The translations under genes and the position numbers were made by a program. From NCBI GenBank assembly GCA_015654825.1, contig JAATGE010000442.1:1-8048 (forward strand): DNA of 8,048 nt, read 5' to 3'. Within the stretch, counting starts at the first letter, position 1. Each line of letters begins with the position of its first letter. The notes under the pieces are model-generated. The model was not told where the DNA came from. It worked only from the letters and a program-made list of their open reading frames with translations, and searched no databases. The DNA comes from Rhodospirillales bacterium. GTDB lineage: Bacteria > Pseudomonadota > Alphaproteobacteria > Acetobacterales > Acetobacteraceae. Below, in pieces: positions 1-5,999 of the stretch.

Positions 1-718
1 CGCCCGACGTGCCGAAATGCCCGCTGATGCCATCATTCGGCGGCACGAACGGCACCCAGTTATGCGGATTGATGAACGGTATGGCACCGATCACGATGGC
101 CACGATCGCCAGCACTTTCAGCGCCACCACCACGTCGTTCACCTTGGCGGAAAGCTCCGTGCCACGCATGATCAGCCAACTCACGAACAGCGTAATCGCC
201 ACCGCGGGCAGATCGAACCAGGTGCCGCTGGCATAGACATGCCCGTCCGCCCGCACTGCCAGCGGCGCGCCGGTTATTACGTGCGGCAACACTATTCCGA
301 AATTCTGCAGCGTGGCGGTGAAATATCCGCTCCAGCCGATCGCCACCAGCGATCCGCTCATCAAATATTCCAGCAGCAGACACCAGCCGATCATCCATGC
401 CACGCCCTCGCCGAGCGTTGCGTAGGCGTATGAATAGGCACTGCCCGCGACGGGCACCAGGCCCGCGAACTCGGCGTAGCACAACGCCGCGAACAAACAG
501 GCGACGCTGGCCAACACAAAGGAAAGCGCCACCGCCGGCCCGGCATGCGTCGCGGCCTCGGGCCCCGTCTGCACGAACAGCGACACGCCGACGGCGGAGC
601 CGACGCCGAACGCCACGAGATTTCGCAAGCCGAGGGTGCGATGCAGCCTGTGGCCGTGGGCGTCCGGTTCCGCGCTTTCGAGCAGGGAGGTTACCGGTTT
701 TGTTCTGAAGATCGACAT
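1..718 (-). CDS. Amino acid permease, CAT/YfnA type (APC superfamily), C-terminus beyond the window
   Basis: Inner-membrane transporter that should import amino acids by proton symport; the substrate cannot be read from the sequence. The frame is open from an ATG at 718 to the window edge, giving 239 residues of a protein that is usually about 450-500 aa. A short basic cytoplasmic N-tail (1-30) is followed by the TM1 unwinding signature GVGSAVGVSLF (38-48), where the family commonly has GIGAIIGTGIF. The highly characteristic block FAALCYAEFAGLVPVAGSAY (residues 76-95) follows, with YAYATLGE (98-105) and the helix AWMIGWCLLLEY (107-118). Further on are VNDVVVALKVLAI (193-205) and INPHNWVPFVPP (216-227), both typical of CAT/YfnA permeases. 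At least five hydrophobic segments are visible. A purine-poor leader with a run of G (about 722-726) precedes the start, so the ribosome binding site is weak. The palindromic repeat at 735-892 separates it from the upstream ppc-like gene on the same strand. Family assignment is firm; the specific substrate is unknown. Confidence 0.93.
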   Translation of the reverse strand, partial: MSIFRTKPVTSLLESAEPDAHGHRLHRTLGLRNLVAFGVGSAVGVSLFVQTGPEAATHAGPAVALSFVLASVACLFAALCYAEFAGLVPVAGSAYSYAYATLGEGVAWMIGWCLLLEYLMSGSLVAIGWSGYFTATLQNFGIVLPHVITGAPLAVRADGHVYASGTWFDLPAVAITLFVSWLIMRGTELSAKVNDVVVALKVLAIVAIVIGAIPFINPHNWVPFVPPNDGISGHFGTSG

Positions 719-734
719 TTGCCCCCAGGAAAAA

Positions 735-892
735 GAAGGCCAGGGGCTCTGCCCCTGGACCCCGTCACGCCAAAGGCGTGCTGCGCACGGCGGGGACAAG
801 TCCCCAGACCCCAATTTGATTGGCTCCGAATCTAATGAATGGGGTCTGGGGCCTAAGGCCCCAGCGGGTCCAGGGCAGCGCCCTGGCCTTAC
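735..892. repeat. Composite palindromic intergenic repeat A1 (two A-type units tail to tail)
   Basis: Two copies of the same element face each other. The left unit has a hairpin core with arms 740-747 and 751-758 (CCAGGGGC-TCT-GCCCCTGG), then a GGGGAC-AA-GTCCCC stem (793-806) and CCCCAGACCCCA at 802-813. The right unit, read on the minus strand, has a core hairpin (870-876 with 880-886), a second hairpin (846-853 with 857-864, loop TAA) and the same tail. The tails pair perfectly over 12 bp (802-813 with 840-851), leaving a 26-nt loop. The unit ends at the stop codon of the ppc-like gene (893-895) and lies upstream of the permease, so it could act as a transcript end or mRNA-stabilising structure. 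No T-tract follows the stems, so a classical intrinsic terminator is not supported. Similar palindromes are, to my recollection, common in Acetobacteraceae intergenic DNA. Confidence 0.85.
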
Positions 893-3682
893 TTACCCAA
901 AAGCCCCCACATGATGCGTAACCGCCGTCCCGATCTCCCTCACCAACCCAAACAACCGCGCGATCGGCGCAAAAATCCGCTCATGCTCCCGCCCATAGCT
1001 GACCGCCCCGCGCGGCCCGCCAGGCTCGGCATAATCACGCTCCGCATCGGGATCGGGCGATGCCGGAAACACCTCGGCCAGGAACCCCAGGGCCGCCGGC
1101 ACGTCAAGTTGCAGCATCCGCAGCAGCAGCGCGTCCCGCGTCGTGCCATGCCGCGGCGAGAACTCCGGCACCCCGGTCGCCAGCAGCCAGATCCGCCCGA
1201 TCAGCGCGATGCGCAGCGCGTGCAGCAGCATCTCCTCCGTCGCCATGCGCGGCGCATCGGGCCAGGCCTCGCGCAGCCGCACGTGGTCGGCCTGGATGCG
1301 CCGAAACATCGCCTGAGCGGGCGCCCACAGATCCAGATGCTCGAGCGCCGTCGCGATATCCGCCAACGCCCGCGCCCGCCCCGGCCGCCGCGCCTGCGCC
1401 GCGCGATCCAGCCAGCTTCCGGGATCCATCAGCGATATGACCGCGCGCAGCACATCGAGGTCCGAGTGCAGCAGCGCGTGCGAGGCAAAATCCAGCGCCC
1501 GGCGAAAGCGCGGGCTGCCCTCACGCATTTCGGTAAACTGCTCCGGCATGCGGGAAGCCGCCGTGCCGACCCCCTGCAGCGTGTTCGCGCACCAGCCGAC
1601 CTGGTGCAGAATCGCGTTGTTCAGGATCGCCCGCAACTGGCTCGGGTGGCGGATCACCGCGGGCCCCCCGAGATCGGACTGCCGCGCCGGCGGACGGCTG
1701 CCGGTGGGATCGAGCAGCGCCGGCCCGAACGCCCCGAGCAGCGCCGCATACCCCCGATCCTCGACCAGGCCCTGCATGGCGGCGCCGGCGCTGGCGAAAA
1801 AATCCGCGGCGAAATCCGGCTCGGCATAGATCGGATCGGTGCTGGTCGGCACGCTGGCGAACGCGTGCCGCGCGATCGCCGCCACAGTCGCACCCGCCAG
1901 TTCCGGCGTGCCGAACAGCAGGTAGCCGTCGCCGCCCTGAAACGCGCTCTCCTCGCGCACCACGATTTTCGCCGCCGCCAGCCTTTGGCGTGCGACGGAA
2001 GGCGAAAGATACCGCAGGCGATCCAGCAACGACCCCGGATGCCCGCCGCGGCCGATGCTTTCGCCATGCGTATCGAACAGCACGAGCTCCACATCCGGCA
2101 GCCCGTGCCGCGCCAGCAATTCCACGACCTTCAGCCGCAGCCGCTCAATCAAATAACTGGCGGGCAACTGCCCGACGTAACGGCCGGAATCGCTGTAGCC
2201 GAATTGCAGGCAAAGCCGTCCGCACTCGCGCAAATAGGCGCGGAAATGAGCGCTGCGCAGCGCTTCCTCCAGCACCCGGTTGCCATGTTCCAGCGCCTCC
2301 GCCGTTTCGAACAGCGGGCTGATTTCGACCATCCGATCGATGCCGAACAGTTGCGCCAGCCACAATGCCGCCAGCAGCGTGGCACCGCTTTCCGTCTCGG
2401 CAATCAAGAAGCGCACCGGCGTCGCGGCATCGATATGCTTCAGCATCTGCGCCACCGTCATCATCAGCCGGGTGGCGGACGACTGTTCCGCGAGCAACGC
2501 GCCAAAATTGAATTTCTGGTCGGTGACCACATCGAGGGCGGCGTTCAGCGACGCCAGCAACGTGCGTCGGCGGGCGCGATCGGCTGGAGGGTCCTCCAAG
2601 CCAAGCCGCAAGCGCACGGCGTTGTGCACCTGGCTGGCATTCAACCGCACATGCGTGTGGGCCAGCGACATGCCGTGTGCGAACAACCCGGCGCGGGCCA
2701 CGGCCAGCGTCATCTTGTCCTCGTCGCCGGCCTGCTTGATGGCGGCGCCGAATAACGGCGCCAGCACCACCGGACTCAACACGGCGGTCTCGCGGCCATG
2801 CACCAGGGCAGCAGCGAATGCTTCCGTCCTGGCCGGATCCGGACCGCCTGGGCAGGCCGCGATCTGCTTCTGCACTTCCGCCTCGGCCCCGACCAGGCGC
2901 GCCACGAGCGAAGCGGCCGCCTCGATCGGCTGCACCTGGGCCCGCAACCGGGTGAGCTGTGCCCGTTTCATGACCAGGCGCAGCCGCAGCGTGTCCCACC
3001 AGCCGATGTCGGTGCGGCCATCCGTATCGTAGCCGACCCAGCTGGCCAGCGTTACCGGCCGCGGCACGATCTCCGCCCATTTGTCCGGCCAGACGGCCCG
3101 CGCCTCCGTGAGCAGCGCGCGGGTGAGGCCATCCAGGGCATCACGCCCGTGCGTAATGGCCAGTTGGGCCGCGGCGAATTCATCGGCAAGCGTAATCTTG
3201 CCGGGGCGGTGACTGACGAAACACGTGTTGGGCGGCCGACCGCTGGCGGCTTCCGCCAACGCGGCGAAAACCTCCGGCGGATGACCAAATGTCGGGTGCG
3301 CCGTGAACACCGCGGAAAACCGCGTGCGCTCCATCTCGGCGCGGAATTTGGCCAGTTTGACCGGGCTGTCGTCGGGGTCCGGCCGGATCAGTCGCGTGGC
3401 GAGCGCGCGCCAGGCCACCTGCGCGCCGCCACCGGCACCGAGGCCCACATAGGACGCCAGCCGACGTGCCCGGCCGGCGAACGCGGCGTCCCTCAGGTCG
3501 CGGATCAGCGCCGCGACTTGCGGTTCGGTCAGCTCGCCCTCGTCCATCTGGCGGCTGATCGAAAGCGCCACCGCGAGCACGGGATTGCCGAACGGGTCCT
3601 CCGCGGCGCGGGCGCGGGCGCGCTCCATCTGGCCCAGCAGATCAGTCGCGGCCGTGTTGTCGGGTTGGGCGTCGTTCGGCAT
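893..3682 (-). CDS. ppc: Divergent phosphoenolpyruvate carboxylase homologue
   Basis: Cytoplasmic; classical PEPC makes oxaloacetate from PEP and bicarbonate to refill the TCA cycle. The 929-aa length fits the family. Visible family motifs are FTAHPT (126-131, catalytic His129), SWVGYDTDG (214-222), ISPLFET (454-460), FGYSDSGRY (494-502), ESIGRGG (541-547), TGSRP (660-664) and SQLRAI (681-686). Compared from memory with the E. coli enzyme, the metal ligands (Glu459, Asp498) and the Arg residues equivalent to R396, R587, R699 and R713 (R346, R545, R663, R684) are kept. The GGDRDGNP loop has become GYDTDGRT, the YSDSAKD lysine is Arg501, and the FHGRGG loop reads FDTHGE, replacing the family His and PEP-contacting Arg by Asp537 and His539. 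The usual C-terminal MRNTG is absent; the protein ends HHVGAFG. The start at ATG 3682 has no good Shine-Dalgarno. It may be an active but divergent PEPC or a paralogue with another role. Homology is certain, activity is not. Confidence 0.85.
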   Translation of the reverse strand: MPNDAQPDNTAATDLLGQMERARARAAEDPFGNPVLAVALSISRQMDEGELTEPQVAALIRDLRDAAFAGRARRLASYVGLGAGGGAQVAWRALATRLIRPDPDDSPVKLAKFRAEMERTRFSAVFTAHPTFGHPPEVFAALAEAASGRPPNTCFVSHRPGKITLADEFAAAQLAITHGRDALDGLTRALLTEARAVWPDKWAEIVPRPVTLASWVGYDTDGRTDIGWWDTLRLRLVMKRAQLTRLRAQVQPIEAAASLVARLVGAEAEVQKQIAACPGGPDPARTEAFAAALVHGRETAVLSPVVLAPLFGAAIKQAGDEDKMTLAVARAGLFAHGMSLAHTHVRLNASQVHNAVRLRLGLEDPPADRARRRTLLASLNAALDVVTDQKFNFGALLAEQSSATRLMMTVAQMLKHIDAATPVRFLIAETESGATLLAALWLAQLFGIDRMVEISPLFETAEALEHGNRVLEEALRSAHFRAYLRECGRLCLQFGYSDSGRYVGQLPASYLIERLRLKVVELLARHGLPDVELVLFDTHGESIGRGGHPGSLLDRLRYLSPSVARQRLAAAKIVVREESAFQGGDGYLLFGTPELAGATVAAIARHAFASVPTSTDPIYAEPDFAADFFASAGAAMQGLVEDRGYAALLGAFGPALLDPTGSRPPARQSDLGGPAVIRHPSQLRAILNNAILHQVGWCANTLQGVGTAASRMPEQFTEMREGSPRFRRALDFASHALLHSDLDVLRAVISLMDPGSWLDRAAQARRPGRARALADIATALEHLDLWAPAQAMFRRIQADHVRLREAWPDAPRMATEEMLLHALRIALIGRIWLLATGVPEFSPRHGTTRDALLLRMLQLDVPAALGFLAEVFPASPDPDAERDYAEPGGPRGAVSYGREHERIFAPIARLFGLVREIGTAVTHHVGAFG

Positions 3683-3724
3683 GGCGGAAGACTAGCACCG
3701 GGCGTGCCAGGAGGAAGCAAAAGG

Positions 3725-3888
3725 GCCAGGGGTCTGCGCCATACGCGTGAAGATACGGATTACTGGACGAAATCAATGAGTTGAATAGGATGGCTTCGCC
3801 GACCAGGGGGCTCAGCCCCCTGGACCCAAGACGGCGTGCCGCCGCTGTCGTTGGCGCTGCGCGGCGGGAGTGTTCTGTACAATCTTGC
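3725..3888 (+). repeat. Long intergenic repeat B, copy 1 (inverted partner at 5311-5478)
   Basis: A 164-bp element lying in the divergent spacer between the ppc-like gene and marR. It begins with a GCCAGGGG half-core, continues through a less conserved A/T-richer stretch (ACGAAATCAATGAGTTGAAT at 3768-3787) and the GGCTTCGCCG box (3792-3801), and then a strong hairpin with arms 3803-3811 and 3815-3823 (CCAGGGGGC / GCCCCCTGG, loop TCA). A GC-rich stem of CCGCCGC and GCGGCGG follows (about 3840-3869). The same series occurs in reverse at 5311-5478; positions 3815-3849 are identical there (35 of 35). By eye about ten differences are spread over the inner 110 positions. No coding function is evident. 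Confidence 0.87.
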
Positions 3889-3944
3889 CCCATGCGATTT
3901 ACGGAGTCGGGGGACCTATCCTGAGTGGGAGCGTCGGCCACGCC

Positions 3945-4367
3945 ATGGTCATCGAGGAAGTTGCCGAGCGCCTTCACAGTTGCGCCGTCCGCCTGCTTCG
4001 CCGGGCGCGCGTCGCCGACCGGGAAGCCACCGTGGGCCCGGCGCAGCTTTCGGTCCTTTCGGTGCTATATTTTTCCGGCGCCCTGCCAATAAACCGGCTC
4101 GCGGAACTCGAGCAGGTCGCCCAGCCTACGATGTCCCGGCTGGTAACGTCGCTAATGGCCGCCGGCGCAGTCACCCGGCGTGCCAGTGCCGACGATCGCC
4201 GCGTCCAGCTGGTCGAAATCACCCCGGCCGGACGCGCGATATTCGAACTTGCGCGCGCCCGCCGGTTGGAAATAATCCGCGCCGTCGTTGCCAAACTCGA
4301 TCCCGCCGCGCTCCATGCCCTGATGCCGGCGCTCGACCAACTGGCCGAAGCCATCGCGCAATCCTGA
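3945..4367 (+). CDS. MarR-family winged-helix transcriptional regulator
   Basis: Dimeric DNA-binding repressor or activator of the MarR/SlyA type, 140 aa from ATG 3945. The N-terminal dimerisation helix (1-22) is followed by GPAQLSVLSVLYFSG (31-45), the helix-turn-helix with INRLAELEQVAQPTMSRLV (49-67), the wing with the hallmark DDRR (83-86) and EITPAGRAIF (91-100), then C-terminal dimerisation helices (101-138). The frame is open upstream to a GTG at 3870 inside repeat B1, but the extra 25 residues do not resemble the family, and a GGGAG (3927-3931) precedes the ATG, although at a long 13-nt distance. A TACAAT hexamer at 3878-3883 might be a -10 box, without a good -35. Cys13 is the only cysteine and lies in the first helix, a location where OhrR-type sensors carry their redox Cys; this is a weak hint only. 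The ankyrin gene begins 56 bp downstream on the same strand and is the obvious candidate target. The ligand is unknown. Confidence 0.92.
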   Translation: MVIEEVAERLHSCAVRLLRRARVADREATVGPAQLSVLSVLYFSGALPINRLAELEQVAQPTMSRLVTSLMAAGAVTRRASADDRRVQLVEITPAGRAIFELARARRLEIIRAVVAKLDPAALHALMPALDQLAEAIAQS

Positions 4368-4407
4368 TTGACATATCGCGGTCGAATGTTACATAGCATA
4401 GCTATGC
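4368..4407 (+). promoter_or_regulatory. Candidate promoter and MarR operator ahead of the ankyrin gene
   Basis: Directly after the marR stop codon lies a perfect TTGACA (4368-4373). A weak -10 candidate TACATA sits at 4390-4395, 16 bp further on. Immediately downstream is the perfect 12-bp palindrome GCATAGCTATGC (4396-4407), comparable in size and symmetry to the SlyA-type site TTAGCAAGCTAA. The placement over the expected transcription start would suit repression by the MarR protein encoded next door. This short spacer is also clearly richer in A/T than the genes around it. The assignment is inference from position and symmetry; the -10 match is poor. Confidence 0.5.
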
Positions 4408-4423
4408 ATCATGGATCTGTCCC

Positions 4424-5077
4424 ATGACCACAGCCATCGACTTCATCCGCGGCGGCAATATCGAGGGCCTTCGCCTTCTGCTGCAACAGCAACCGGAAAC
4501 CGCCGAAATCCGCACCGCGGAGGGCGCATCCCTGCTGGCCTTCGCCGCCTATTGCGGCGCTGCACCGGCCGTTTCCCTGATCCGCGCGACCCGATCGGAC
4601 ATCGATCCGTTCGAAGCAATCATCGTGGGCGACGCCGACCGCGTGCGCCGCGCCCTGGCCGAGGGCTGGAGCGCGGATGCGCGCGCGCCGGACGGATTTA
4701 CCGCGCTCGGCCTCGCCGCCTTCTTTCGGCAAGCGGCCATATTCGATATCCTGCTGCCGCAAACATCGGATCTGGACGCCCGCGCGACTAACGCCCAGTC
4801 CGTCGCGGCCATCCACGCCGCAACCTCCGCAGGCGATTTGCGGGCCGTCGAAAAACTGCTCGCCGCCTGTGCCGACCCAAACCTTACGCAGGCGCGAGGA
4901 ATGACCCCGTTGCACGTGGCCGCCGCGAACGGCAATGCAGAGCTGGTGGCGCTTCTGGTCCGGTTCGGCGCGCACGCGGATATAACGGATGACAGCGGCA
5001 AGCATGCCGCGGAGTACGCGACCGAGCGCGGCCACGCGGAACTTGCCGCGCAGTTGCAAGGCGTCACCGCCACCTAA
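4424..5077 (+). CDS. Ankyrin-repeat protein
   Basis: A 217-aa soluble protein built almost wholly of ankyrin repeats, a protein-protein interaction fold. No signal peptide or membrane segment is visible, so it is probably cytoplasmic. The clearest repeat is GMTPLHVAAANGNAELVALL (159-178) followed by VRFGAHADITD (179-189). Others, progressively more degenerate, are at about 5-33, 35-58, 62-90, 91-120 (GFTALGLAAFFRQAAIFDIL) and 126-157 (SVAAIHAATSAGDLRAVEKL). A capping half-repeat ends the protein (191-213). ATG 4424 is chosen because the repeat fold starts right after it; a weak GGA lies 8 nt upstream. It follows marR by 56 bp with a TTGACA box and a palindrome between them, so it is likely regulated by that protein. 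Partner and function cannot be told from the sequence; no enzymatic domain is attached. Confidence 0.9.
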   Translation: MTTAIDFIRGGNIEGLRLLLQQQPETAEIRTAEGASLLAFAAYCGAAPAVSLIRATRSDIDPFEAIIVGDADRVRRALAEGWSADARAPDGFTALGLAAFFRQAAIFDILLPQTSDLDARATNAQSVAAIHAATSAGDLRAVEKLLAACADPNLTQARGMTPLHVAAANGNAELVALLVRFGAHADITDDSGKHAAEYATERGHAELAAQLQGVTAT

Positions 5078-5101
5078 ATCGCACTACGGACTCGTGACGA
5101 T

Positions 5102-5122
5102 ATGGCAAGCCAAATTTGCCAT
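5102..5122. terminator. Possible stem-loop terminator after the ankyrin gene
   Basis: Arms ATGGCAA (5102-5108) and TTGCCAT (5116-5122) form a 7-bp stem with a 7-nt loop, 24 bp beyond the ankyrin stop codon. No T-tract follows, so intrinsic termination is doubtful; the T7 run at 5187-5193 is too far away and has no GC-rich stem directly before it. Confidence 0.3.
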
Positions 5123-5200
5123 GCGCTCCCGGATCGACTACGCTGAACCCAAATCCACCACGGCATCGAAAGTTCTGCACTGAAGGTTTTTTTGAAAAGT

Positions 5201-5270
5201 GAAGGCCAGGGCTCTGCCCTGGACCCGCTGGGGCCGGAGGCCCCAGACCCCATTTAATCTGTTCCGAGTC
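5201..5270 (+). repeat. Palindromic intergenic repeat A2 (single A-type unit)
   Basis: A single unit of the element doubled at 735-892. The core hairpin has arms 5206-5212 and 5216-5222 (CCAGGGC-TCT-GCCCTGG), followed by GACCCG. The second hairpin has arms 5228-5235 and 5239-5246 (CTGGGGCC-GGA-GGCCCCAG), followed by the tail CAGACCCCATT. From position 5204 to 5252 it differs from the right-hand unit of A1 (read on the minus strand) at only three sites, by eye: one in the first hairpin loop and two in the second loop. Both stems are intact, consistent with selection on structure or recent copying. Confidence 0.85.
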
Positions 5271-5310
5271 CGGCATTGACGCCGAACCAATAGGCCAGGG
5301 CAACAAGTCT

Positions 5311-5478
5311 GCAAGATCAGTACAGAAGACTCCCGCCGCGCAGCGCTAATGACAGCGGCGGCACGCCGTCTTGGGTCCAGGGGGCAGAGCCCCCTGGCCG
5401 GCGAAGCCATTAAAATTCAACTTATTGATTTCGTTCTATAATCCTTACCTTCGCTCTTATGGGAGGTTCTGCCCTGGC
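5311..5478 (-). repeat. Long intergenic repeat B, copy 2 (inverted relative to 3725-3888)
   Basis: Reading the minus strand from 5478 down to 5311 gives the same series as copy 1: GCCAGGG half-core, ACGAAATCAATAAGTTGAAT, GGCTTCGCCGG, the hairpin CCAGGGGGC-TCT-GCCCCCTGG, then GACCCAAGACGGCGTGCCGC, and an end at GATCTTGC. The block 5351-5385 is identical to the complement of 3815-3849. The hairpin loop changed TCA to TCT while the stem is unchanged. It lies between the convergent ankyrin and cinA-type genes, 35 bp beyond the stop codon of the latter. Confidence 0.87.
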
Positions 5479-5513
5479 ATTCTTGGATGTGTTAATCCTT
5501 CCGGAGATTGGAA

Positions 5514-5999
5514 CTATCTGCTGGCGACGAGCAGATCGAACGCGACGTTCACCGAAGCGGCCCGTACCGCCTGCCGATCGCCGGGAAATATGTGCGACAC
5601 CGCCTCGACCGCGCCGCCCCGCGCCAAACATCCGAACCAGACCAGACCCACCGGTTTCGCCGCCGTGCCACCCCCGGGCCCGGCAACGCCCGTCACCGAC
5701 ACCGCAACATCCGCATGGGAGTGGATCAGCGCGCCCGCAGCCATTGCGGCCGCGACCTCCGCGCTCACCGCCCCGTACGCCGCGATCAACGCCGCCGGCA
5801 CGCCGAGCATTTCCGTCTTTGCCTCGTTCGAATACGTAACAAACCCACGCTCCACGACGTCGGAAGACCCCGCCACCGATGTCAGCGTCGCGGCAATCAA
5901 ACCACCCGTGCAACTTTCCGCCGTCGCCAGCTTCCAGCCGCGTGCGCGAAATGCATCCAGCACCATCGGCGCCCGCGCCAGTATCTCTTGAGGCAACAT
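5514..5999 (-). CDS. pncC: CinA C-terminal domain protein, nicotinamide-nucleotide amidohydrolase (PncC-like)
   Basis: Stand-alone 161-aa CinA C-domain. PncC enzymes hydrolyse nicotinamide mononucleotide to nicotinate mononucleotide plus ammonia in the cytoplasmic pyridine-nucleotide cycle. The signature AESCTGGLIAATLT (27-40) carries the expected nucleophile Ser29. YSNEAK (56-61) supplies the Tyr and Lys of the active site, and SVTGVAGPGGGTAAKPVGLV (101-120) is the glycine-rich family loop. The N-terminal MoCF-like domain found in full-length CinA (about 400 aa) is absent, which is usual for PncC and for alphaproteobacterial CinA-family proteins. The ATG at 5999 is preferred over an in-frame start 39 nt upstream because homology begins at LPQEILARAP, a GGGA lies about 9 nt upstream, and the codon overlaps the DUF2252 stop as TGATG, implying translational coupling. 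The end lies 35 bp from repeat B2. Confident in family; the specific NMN reaction is inferred from conserved residues. Confidence 0.92.
   Translation of the reverse strand: MLPQEILARAPMVLDAFRARGWKLATAESCTGGLIAATLTSVAGSSDVVERGFVTYSNEAKTEMLGVPAALIAAYGAVSAEVAAAMAAGALIHSHADVAVSVTGVAGPGGGTAAKPVGLVWFGCLARGGAVEAVSHIFPGDRQAVRAASVNVAFDLLVASR

Larger units (their letters stand above)
5078..5513. other. Convergent spacer between the ankyrin gene and the cinA-type gene
   Basis: This 436-bp stretch has no credible gene. From left to right it holds a short stem-loop (5102-5122), about 60 bp of unremarkable sequence, a run of seven T (5187-5193), repeat A2 (5201-5270), an isolated GGCCAGGGC half-core at 5293-5301 followed by AACAAGTCTG, and the inverted repeat B2 (5311-5478). 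Short open frames across it do not resemble any protein I recognise. One of them matches a frame through B1 at the peptide level only because both run through the same repeat. Confidence 0.75.

Noticed and set aside
60..482. 140-residue minus-strand frame inside the permease
   Set aside because: It is out of frame with the permease, whose frame reads clear transporter motifs across the same bases.
911..2755. 614-residue open frame on the plus strand
   Set aside because: It is antisense to the ppc-like gene, rich in Arg, Gln, Pro and His without any family motif, and results from high GC suppressing stop codons.
2145..3784. Further long open frames overlapping the ppc-like gene (2145-3080 minus, 2280-3032 plus, 2798-3784 plus)
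   Set aside because: Low-complexity compositions with no recognisable motifs; the 929-aa frame has clear PEPC homology throughout, so these are shadows.
5064..5306. 80-residue minus-strand frame in the convergent spacer
   Set aside because: Considered as a transposase remnant, but no DDE or other transposase motif is visible and half of it runs through repeat A2.
735..5478. CRISPR array or insertion sequence as explanation of the repeats
   Set aside because: The repeats are few, unevenly spaced, inverted and internally palindromic, with no spacers of regular length and no transposase or terminal duplications.
5371..5991. 206-residue plus-strand frame
   Set aside because: Antisense to the PncC gene, and its start is in repeat B2. 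Its peptide similarity to the frame at 3642-3977 (minus) is explained by the shared repeat, not by a gene remnant.
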